Source: an uncultured Robinsoniella sp. (GTDB lineage Bacteria; Bacillota; Clostridia; Lachnospirales; Lachnospiraceae). Taken from it: 21,124 nt of DNA. The stretch's first letter is position 1. Each line of letters opens with the position of its first letter. Location of the stretch: contig UQCR01000113.1 of the NCBI GenBank assembly GCA_900539655.1, positions 1 through 21,124 on the forward strand, given 5' to 3'. The position numbers and the translations under genes were made by a program. This document shows, piece by piece, positions 15,311-21,124 of the stretch. Below the pieces are notes generated by a model, which did not search any database, was not told where the DNA came from, and was given only the letters and a program-made list of their open reading frames with translations.

Positions 15311-16255
15311 ATGCGCAAAACAAAAACCGCTGTTTTACCTAAACAAAGGTTTCAGGTTATGAAAAAAGGCATAAAGAGAAGCAAGGCACTATATCTGCTC
15401 ATGCTGCCGGCGATTATTATTATGCTGCTGTTTATGTATTATCCCATGTACGGAGTAATCATAGCTTTTAAGAATTTTACACCGGCAGGAGGGATTTTAG
15501 GAAGTCCGTGGGTTGGACTTAAAAACTTTGAACAGTATTTTAATTCTTATCAATTCTGGCCAACCATAAGAAATACACTTGTAATCAGCCTCTATACGAT
15601 TGTTGTCACATTTCCGCTGCCGATTGCACTGGCGCTGATGTGCAATCAGATTACCAGGACAAAATTCAGGAAGTTTTTTCAAGTATCCACGTATCTGCCG
15701 CATTTTATTTCCACCGTTGTTATGTGCGGTATGATTATTTTATTCTTATCACCAAGTCATGGAATCATTGCCAAACTATTGGGCTATGCAGGAGTTACAA
15801 TGCCAAATCTCATGGGATCTCCGGGAGCGTTTCCAAGTATCTATGTATGGACGGAGGCATGGCAGCATGTGGGCTGGGACAGTATTCTATACATAGCAGC
15901 ACTTTCAGCGGTAGACCCGTCTTTATATGAAGCGGCAACTATGGATGGTGCAAGTAAATGGCAGAAATTAAAGCATATTGATATCCCGATGCTCTTGCCC
16001 ACGGCAACCATTATGTTCATACTTCGTGCCGGCAGTGTGATGGGAATTGGCTTTGAGAAGGTATATCTGCTCCAGAATACGCTGAATAGCGGAACCAGTG
16101 AGATTATTGCAACTTATGTATATAAGATGGGATTGGTCAGTAACCAATACAGCCTTTCTGCAGCAATTGGCCTTTTTAATAACGTGATTAACCTAGCTCT
16201 TCTGCTTCTGGTGAATCAGATTTCAAAAAAGATGAGCAATACATCGCTGATATAG
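15311..16255 (+). CDS. Sugar ABC transporter permease, LplB-like
   Basis: A 314-aa integral membrane subunit of a carbohydrate importer (CUT1 type, LplB/polysaccharide-permease group). After a basic N-terminus, several hydrophobic helices follow, the first at about 28-50 (YLLMLPAIIIMLLFMYYPMYG). AFKNFTPAGG and WVGLKNFEQYF are typical of the LplB group. The EAA loop that docks on the ATPase is at about 203-230 (SLYEAATMDGASKWQKLKHI). ATG 15311 directly follows a purine-rich GGGAGGAAAGGAAG; an in-frame TTG at 15290 lies before it. It is the first gene of the transporter operon, 13 bp from the next permease. No ATPase gene is in the window, as is usual for importers that share an MsmX-like ATPase. 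Confidence 0.93.
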   Translation: MRKTKTAVLPKQRFQVMKKGIKRSKALYLLMLPAIIIMLLFMYYPMYGVIIAFKNFTPAGGILGSPWVGLKNFEQYFNSYQFWPTIRNTLVISLYTIVVTFPLPIALALMCNQITRTKFRKFFQVSTYLPHFISTVVMCGMIILFLSPSHGIIAKLLGYAGVTMPNLMGSPGAFPSIYVWTEAWQHVGWDSILYIAALSAVDPSLYEAATMDGASKWQKLKHIDIPMLLPTATIMFILRAGSVMGIGFEKVYLLQNTLNSGTSEIIATYVYKMGLVSNQYSLSAAIGLFNNVINLALLLLVNQISKKMSNTSLI

Positions 16256-16268
16256 GAGGGAGATAACA

Positions 16269-17183
16269 TTGACATCAAAAGGAAAAGCAGTAAAACGAAT
16301 GAAGATCAAAAAGTCAAAAGAGGATAAAATATTTGATATCTTTCTCTATGGAATTGCCATTATTATTTTGATTATTGTACTCTATCCGATGTATTTTATT
16401 ATCATCGCTTCCTTCAGTAATCCCGCCGAAGTGGCTGCCGGGAATATCACGTTCTTTCCCAAGGGAATTACCTTAAAAGGCTACCGTAAACTGGCGGAGT
16501 ATTCACAGCTGTGGGTTGGTTATAAGAATACGATTCTCTATACCGTGATCGGAACCTTAATTACGCTGGTAACGAATATACCGGCTGCCTATGCCCTCTC
16601 GAGGAAGGACCTTTACGGAAGAAAGTTTTTAACGATATTTTTTCTGATTCCGATGTTTTTTACGGGAGGTTTGATTCCTACATATCTGGCAATCAAACAA
16701 TTTCAGATGCTGGATAATTTCTGGGTTATGGTTTTGCCATTTTCCGTGGTTACGTATTACATTGTCGTTGCCAGGACATTTTTTGGAAATACCCTTCCGG
16801 AGGAACTTTGGGAATCCGCACAGATTGACGGTTGTGGAACACTGACATTTTTCTTCAAAATGGTACTGCCTTTATCGAAAGCAGTATTGGCGGTTATAGC
16901 CCTGTGGGCTGCGGTAGGGCAGTGGAATTCTTATTTTAATGCGCTGGTATATCTGCGGAATCCGGATCTTCAGCCATTGCAGCTGGTATTAAGGAATATC
17001 CTGATCAGCAACCAGACAATTGTCAGTATGACAACCGGGGCAGCGGCTGTGGAGGCGAAACAGACAGCTGAGTTGATTAAATATGCAATTATTGTTATTT
17101 CCAGCCTTCCCATTATGTGTATGTATCCATTCGTGCAGAAGTATTTTAACAAAGGAGTAATGCTGGGGTCTTTGAAAGGATAA
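16269..17183 (+). CDS. Sugar ABC transporter permease, YtcP-like
   Basis: The second, 304-aa membrane subunit (MalG/YtcP type), partner of the LplB-like permease. The first helix is at about 24-48 (FLYGIAIIILIIVLYPMYFI), followed by ASFSNPAEVAAGNITFFPKG, typical of this group. The EAA loop is at about 177-202 (ELWESAQIDGCGTLTFFFKM). The C-terminus YFNKGVMLGSLKG is the usual ending of YtcP proteins and indicates a complete gene. The start is TTG 16269, set by AGGAGGG (16254-16260) 8 nt upstream; an ATG ten codons later has no such site. The reading frame stays open for 38 codons after the TAA. Confidence 0.93.
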   Translation: MTSKGKAVKRMKIKKSKEDKIFDIFLYGIAIIILIIVLYPMYFIIIASFSNPAEVAAGNITFFPKGITLKGYRKLAEYSQLWVGYKNTILYTVIGTLITLVTNIPAAYALSRKDLYGRKFLTIFFLIPMFFTGGLIPTYLAIKQFQMLDNFWVMVLPFSVVTYYIVVARTFFGNTLPEELWESAQIDGCGTLTFFFKMVLPLSKAVLAVIALWAAVGQWNSYFNALVYLRNPDLQPLQLVLRNILISNQTIVSMTTGAAAVEAKQTAELIKYAIIVISSLPIMCMYPFVQKYFNKGVMLGSLKG

Positions 17184-17300
17184 AGATCCGGTCCTGGATT
17201 CACCGTTAATGATGCAATGCAGTTTGTAGTTCAGAAAGCTATGGGAAAGCAGAAAAAGGCTCCCGCAAGTGAGATATTTGACTTGCAGCCGGGGGAATAA
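17184..17300 (+). other. In-frame open stretch after the permease stop
   Basis: After the permease TAA (17181-17183), the same frame continues without a stop to TAA 17298-17300. It encodes a protein-like segment with VNDAMQFVVQKAMGKQKKA and ending EIFDLQPGE. The first ATG inside (17217) would give 27 aa but lacks a convincing ribosome binding site. It could be a small peptide gene, a remnant of an eroded gene, or chance. I do not recognise the sequence. Confidence 0.3.
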
Positions 17301-17324
17301 AGAGAAGAGAAAAGGAGAAAAAGT

Positions 17325-18929
17325 ATGAAAGCAAAAAGAGTAATGTGTATGTTATTGGCAGCGGTTCTTGCAGGTTCTATGTTGGCAGGATGCCAGGGAG
17401 AGAGTCCCAGGGAATCCGAACAGTCATCGGATAGTGCAAAAAATGATTTCTCTATCGTAACAGTCCGTTGGACAGACACCTGGCCCATTGATTATCTTCA
17501 TGAGGGAATTATGAAGGAGATGGAAGATAAGGGCGGTGTGAAAATTGACTGGAAGGTTTATTACGATACAGACTGGCAGGAGCAGAAATCCCTGCTGCTG
17601 GCTTCCGGAGAACTGCCGGATGCATTCTGGGGAAATATCTGCCTGAAGGATACAGATATTGCGCAGAATAAATCTTATTTTCTGGAATTGTCAGATCTGA
17701 TAGATCAAAATATGCCTAATCTTAAAAAAGTACTGGAAAAAGAACCGGAACTGAAAGCAAGAATTACCGATCGTGACGGCAAGATTTACAGCTTACCCAA
17801 AAAAGCTCCGCTGCGTCCAAAAGTGGATGGAAACTGTATGTATATTAATAAAAAATGGCTGCAGAACCTAAACCTGGAGATGCCGAAAACCTATCAGGAA
17901 CTGGAAGAGGTTCTCTATAAATTTGTGACAGAAGATGCGGATGGTGACGGAGATAAGGGAAATGAAATCGGAATAACAGGAAATGCAGGGCAGTATGTTG
18001 CAAGTAATACCATGCGTGACCTGATGGCACCGTTTGCTACAATTGTAAGCCGTGACAATAATTATGTGGGGCTGGATTCAGAAGGAAAACCAGTTTTTAT
18101 ACCTGCCCAGGAGAATTACAAAGAAGGTATAATGTGGCTTAATGAAATGTATCAGAAGGGAATACTGGATCCTGAATTTTTTACACAGGAAGCTTCTATG
18201 GCAACCAGTAAAATCCAGTCTGCAAAAGTAGGATTAATTACCGGCTGGACTGCTGATGCTGTGGCCGGACCTGTGGCTGACCAGTATGAGGTTGTTCCTG
18301 CGCTGGAGGGACCTGATGGCGGACATTATGTGGAATATGCACCTAGTTTTCTGGATGTGTCAGATCGGGAACTGGTGTTGACAAAGGATTGCGAAAATCC
18401 GGAAAAACTGCTTCAATATGCGGATCAGTTCTATGATGATCAGGTATCGCTGCAGACTTATTACGGATCCATACCGGATCAGATTAAGAAAAATGATGAT
18501 GGTACCTATGAAGTTCTGGTTCCAACGGATGGAAGTTCCCTGGATACTTCCGCCTGGTCGAATTCCATGCGTGACTTTGGTCCCAAGTATATGAATGAGG
18601 ATTTTTATTCTAAGGTTGTTCTGCCGGAAGATCAGGGAGACGGGATCAAACTTGCAGAAGATAAGGTCAATGAACAGTATGTAAAGACAGACCGGAACAT
18701 TGGTTTGCCAATGTTGAAATATACGGAAGATGAACTGACGAAGCTCACCACCATTGGAACGGACATCTACAAATATGTGGAAGCGCAGTTTGCACGCTGG
18801 GTAGTGGATGGCGGTATTGAAAATGAATGGGATGCTTATCTGAAGCAATTAGACACTATGGGACTTCAGGATCTGGTGAAGATTCACGATACGGCATTTG
18901 AGGCTTATCAGGAAGCAAATAAAGGCTGA
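17325..18929 (+). CDS. Extracellular solute-binding lipoprotein of a sugar ABC transporter (LplA-like)
   Basis: A 534-aa family 1 solute-binding protein that would capture an oligosaccharide outside the membrane and deliver it to the two upstream permeases. The signal peptide ends in lipobox LAGC (Cys23), followed by a Ser/Glu-rich linker. The mature part has the large two-lobe layout of LplA-type proteins, with features such as GELPDAFWG and ITDRDGKIYSLPKK. An EF-hand-like loop DADGDGDKGNE (204-214) probably binds calcium, as known in several CUT1 binding proteins. The ATG follows AAAAGGAG by about 8 nt, and the gene lies 141 bp after the permease. The sugar bound cannot be told from the sequence. 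Confidence 0.93.
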   Translation: MKAKRVMCMLLAAVLAGSMLAGCQGESPRESEQSSDSAKNDFSIVTVRWTDTWPIDYLHEGIMKEMEDKGGVKIDWKVYYDTDWQEQKSLLLASGELPDAFWGNICLKDTDIAQNKSYFLELSDLIDQNMPNLKKVLEKEPELKARITDRDGKIYSLPKKAPLRPKVDGNCMYINKKWLQNLNLEMPKTYQELEEVLYKFVTEDADGDGDKGNEIGITGNAGQYVASNTMRDLMAPFATIVSRDNNYVGLDSEGKPVFIPAQENYKEGIMWLNEMYQKGILDPEFFTQEASMATSKIQSAKVGLITGWTADAVAGPVADQYEVVPALEGPDGGHYVEYAPSFLDVSDRELVLTKDCENPEKLLQYADQFYDDQVSLQTYYGSIPDQIKKNDDGTYEVLVPTDGSSLDTSAWSNSMRDFGPKYMNEDFYSKVVLPEDQGDGIKLAEDKVNEQYVKTDRNIGLPMLKYTEDELTKLTTIGTDIYKYVEAQFARWVVDGGIENEWDAYLKQLDTMGLQDLVKIHDTAFEAYQEANKG

Positions 18930-18944
18930 TTCCACAAAAAGTAT

Positions 18945-18983
18945 GGTGCACAGATGTCAGAAGATAATTTTCAAACACGCTCT
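18945..18983 (+). repeat. Isolated right end of the family A element
   Basis: GGTGCACAGATGTCAGAAGA followed by TAATTTTCAAACACGCTC matches the right end of the element at 6843-7002 (TGATGCACATCTGCCAGAAA then GCAATTTTAAAACACGCGCT). No left part of the element precedes it; the binding protein gene ends at 18929. Confidence 0.55.
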
Positions 18984-19013
18984 TAAGCAGTAATGTTTAT
19001 GGTATTATAATGA

Positions 19014-19053
19014 AGTACTTAGCGGGAACACAAAGGTGTTGCTGCTAAGTGCT
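19014..19053 (+). terminator. Long hairpin after the transporter operon
   Basis: Arms 19014-19031 (AGTACTTAGCGGGAACAC) and 19036-19053 (GTGTTGCTGCTAAGTGCT) match at 15 of 18 positions around a 4-nt AAAG loop. It is followed only by GTTTTG, so the T-tract is weak. It may end the transporter transcript or be part of a mobile repeat, since it is framed by TTCAAACACGC (18970-18980) and GCGTGTTTGAA (19059-19069), a perfect inverted pair. Confidence 0.5.
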
Positions 19054-19058
19054 GTTTT

Positions 19059-19128
19059 GCGTGTTTGAAGTTTATTTCCGCCATCTGCACGTCTCACTTT
19101 GCGTGGATTTGCCCCTAAAATAGACAGC
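19059..19128 (+). repeat. Isolated left end of the family A element
   Basis: GCGTGTTTGAAGTTTATTTC, then CGCCATCTGCACGTCTCACT and TTGCG, matches the left end of the element at 6843-7002. Similarity fades near 19125, about 30 bp before the kinase start codon. With the right end at 18945-18983, the two ends sit in inside-out order. Confidence 0.55.
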
Positions 19129-19156
19129 GTAGGAGCGTTTCAATAGGAGAATATTT

Positions 19157-20878
19157 ATGAAGATAACAAAATTACTATTTTTAAAAAAACGGGGAAGTTT
19201 TGCAAAAATGACGATGCGGATTCTGATTCCTGTGATCTTGCTTTTACTGGCCGTTCTGGTGATTATGTTCCGGGGGATGCAGCAGGCCAGAACGCTGGCT
19301 TATCAATATATCAAGGATACGGCGGAGCTATATGTGACGCAGATAAACCGTGATATCGAACAGATTCATGCGGAACAGATTACACGGATGAGCCGTGGAC
19401 TTGACATTGCACAGATTCCGGCTGATATCGGACCCACAGACGGGAAGTATTATAGTCTGCTTCTGAGTGTCATGGAGCAGAATCAGATCCTGAAAATCAG
19501 ATATGCGGAAGCGAGTAACTTCTACGTTTATGACAGTCAGTCAGAGTTGCTGATTCTGGATACGGGAATTTATTATCGTTCCAGTCAAAAAAGTGAAAAA
19601 ATTGAGAATCTGCTGTCCTTTTTGAAAGCTGACATGGATAAAAATATTGCAAAATGGACTTATTTTAATGATGGAGTGAAGGACTATATTGCAGGACTAT
19701 GCTATGTAGACGGCGTTGCATCGGGCTGCCTGATTCCAGTGGAAGGAATATTTCATAATCTGACTCAAAAGACGAAGGGGTATCAGGTTATTCCCTTTAT
19801 ACAAAAACCCGATGGGGCTATTATGACAGTGAAGGATTCTCAGAAATATGACTATGACGAATTGATACGAAAATCAATGGCGAAAGATCAAAGGGAACTG
19901 TATAGTTATAAAATCGGGTATAGCGGAAGGATATATATGATTATTCATCCGGAGCATGGAATATTGGAAAATGTAATCCAGATGCAGATGTTTCTGACGA
20001 TTTTTGCAGTCCTTATTGTAGCAGGGCTTTTATTTGGGGCGTATAATTATTACCGCAGAATATTAGTTCCTATGAGGCAGTTTATTGATGGTCTTAAGCG
20101 GACTGAAGAAGAACAGTGGATTAATGAAAACGGAACCAACAATATTATTGAACTGGAACAGGCAAGCAATGAATTCAAAGGCCTTTTGAGAAAAATTAAG
20201 CAATTGAAAATTGAGATTTATGAAAAGGAACTGGAGAGGCAGAAAATAGAGCTGGACTATATTCAGGAGCAGATCAATCCTCATTTTTTCCTCAATTGCC
20301 TAAGCATTATCCATGGTATTGCGGAGGAGGCAAAAGAATCCAGAATAGTCACCATCACGGGAATGCTGTCTGATTATATGCGCTATATTTTCCGGGATGC
20401 TTCTTCTAAGCGGACGGTATCGGAGGAACTGAAGCATGTTTTGAACTATATCCGTATACAAAAACTCCGGTATGGGGAGGGGGCATTTGCTTTTGAAGTC
20501 ATACAGGATGACGATGTAAGTGCCTGTCTGCTGCCGGCACTTCTGCTTCAGACACTGGTCGAAAATGCAGTCATACATGCGGTTTCCCTGGATCAGCATA
20601 TAGAGATCACGATGTATCTTGCCCTGGAAGAACATGAAGATGGAAAATATATGTATGTAACCCTGTCTGACACCGGAAAGGGCTTTCCGGCTGAAGTCCT
20701 GAAAGCGCTGGAAGAAGGAAATAATATTGTCTATGACGGCAGGAGGCATGTTGGGCTTCAAAATGCGGTACAGAGACTGCGGTTAATGTATAAAGATAAA
20801 GCACAAATCCATTTTTCTAATATGGACGAAGGATTTGGAGCGGTTACGGAAATTATACTGCCGGTGGAAGAGTTGTGA
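19157..20878 (+). CDS. Sensor histidine kinase, YesM-like
   Basis: A 573-aa membrane kinase. It has a transmembrane helix at about 21-38, an extracellular sensing region (about 40-272) of probable Cache-like fold, and a second transmembrane helix at about 276-296. A HAMP-like linker follows, then a coiled coil at about 345-372. The His_kinase domain has the phosphoacceptor His376 in EQINPHFFLN, and the ATP-binding domain has the N-box LVENAVIHA and the G-box DTGKGFP. ATG 19157 follows AGGAG with 8 nt spacing. It would phosphorylate the YesN-like regulator at 13574, with the transporter genes between them. Sensing of the transporter's sugar, perhaps through the binding protein, is likely but inferred. 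The gap before it is filled by repeat sequence that may carry its own promoter. Confidence 0.93.
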   Translation: MKITKLLFLKKRGSFAKMTMRILIPVILLLLAVLVIMFRGMQQARTLAYQYIKDTAELYVTQINRDIEQIHAEQITRMSRGLDIAQIPADIGPTDGKYYSLLLSVMEQNQILKIRYAEASNFYVYDSQSELLILDTGIYYRSSQKSEKIENLLSFLKADMDKNIAKWTYFNDGVKDYIAGLCYVDGVASGCLIPVEGIFHNLTQKTKGYQVIPFIQKPDGAIMTVKDSQKYDYDELIRKSMAKDQRELYSYKIGYSGRIYMIIHPEHGILENVIQMQMFLTIFAVLIVAGLLFGAYNYYRRILVPMRQFIDGLKRTEEEQWINENGTNNIIELEQASNEFKGLLRKIKQLKIEIYEKELERQKIELDYIQEQINPHFFLNCLSIIHGIAEEAKESRIVTITGMLSDYMRYIFRDASSKRTVSEELKHVLNYIRIQKLRYGEGAFAFEVIQDDDVSACLLPALLLQTLVENAVIHAVSLDQHIEITMYLALEEHEDGKYMYVTLSDTGKGFPAEVLKALEEGNNIVYDGRRHVGLQNAVQRLRLMYKDKAQIHFSNMDEGFGAVTEIILPVEEL

Positions 20879-21124
20879 GCACGCTAGAGCGAACGTTTTA
20901 TAGTGTTCTATTAGATGAATTATATTTGGGTTTAGCTGAGGAAGGGACGCTTTGTGTAATATGGGTAGTGTGCGGAAAAATGGGGGTGGGAAACTGATAT
21001 GGACTCCGTCAGCTTGCCGCAGAACTGGTATTTTCTAACCTTTGCGGAGCGCTTTTTGGCGGCACGCGGGCATTCGCTCCGAAATCCTGATGCATTTCGC
21101 AGCTCAGTGCCCGCTTAGTATCCG
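20879..21124. repeat. Non-coding end segment with GC-rich palindromic repeat, cut by window edge
   Basis: No gene is seen after the kinase. From about 21000 the composition turns GC-rich, with interleaved inverted repeats: CGGAGCG (21045-21051) / CGCTCCG (21075-21081) and GCGGGCA (21066-21072) / TGCCCGC (21108-21114). The pairs overlap, so both stems cannot form fully nested. This looks like the start of another intergenic repeat element that continues past the window. Confidence 0.4.

Overview
The window looks like the chromosome of a low-GC, Gram-positive gut anaerobe of the Clostridia, most likely a Lachnospiraceae member of the Blautia/Ruminococcus type. The clues are strong AGGAGG-type ribosome binding sites with frequent GTG/TTG starts, LplA/LplB/YtcP-type sugar uptake genes, a YesM/YesN-type two-component pair, a DUF4982-type GH2 enzyme beside an AraC regulator, and many small palindromic intergenic repeats. 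The genus is inference.

Layout. (1) 1-2140: a secreted tannase-type esterase lipoprotein, preceded by a hairpin. (2) 2141-4336: a CRISPR array of 28 repeats and 27 spacers transcribed left to right, with a promoter just upstream. No cas gene lies in the 2.5 kb to its left or the 16.8 kb to its right. The right end is degenerate. One early spacer reads like an intrinsic terminator. (3) 4415-5695, minus strand: a MerR regulator and a SAM methyltransferase, with a MerR-type promoter of 19-bp spacing and an operator inside the spacer. (4) 6058-6450: a small membrane-anchored protein of unknown function. (5) 6492-7140: four palindromic MITE-like elements packed almost end to end. (6) 7197-10976: a cytoplasmic GH2 glycosidase (minus) divergent from an AraC regulator (plus). 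(7) 11077-13084, minus strand: a BmrR-like MerR regulator and a serine hydrolase, again with a 19-bp MerR promoter. The hydrolase 3' end is copied twice in tandem downstream. (8) 13574-20878, plus strand: response regulator, terminator, two permeases, solute-binding lipoprotein, then a sensor kinase after a repeat-rich gap. (9) 20879-21124: non-coding, ending in a GC-rich palindromic segment cut by the window edge.

How the parts work together. The binding protein (17325-18929) and two permeases form a CUT1/LplABC-like importer, whose ATPase is not here and is probably a shared MsmX-type subunit encoded elsewhere. The kinase at 19157 and response regulator at 13574 flank the importer and probably control it. 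The GH2 enzyme has no signal peptide and could cleave imported oligosaccharides under its divergent AraC regulator. The two MerR operons look like self-contained sense-and-respond cassettes. I did not find an obvious new multi-gene system. The most unusual items are the cas-less array with its terminator-like spacer, the packed MITE cluster, and the duplicated gene end.
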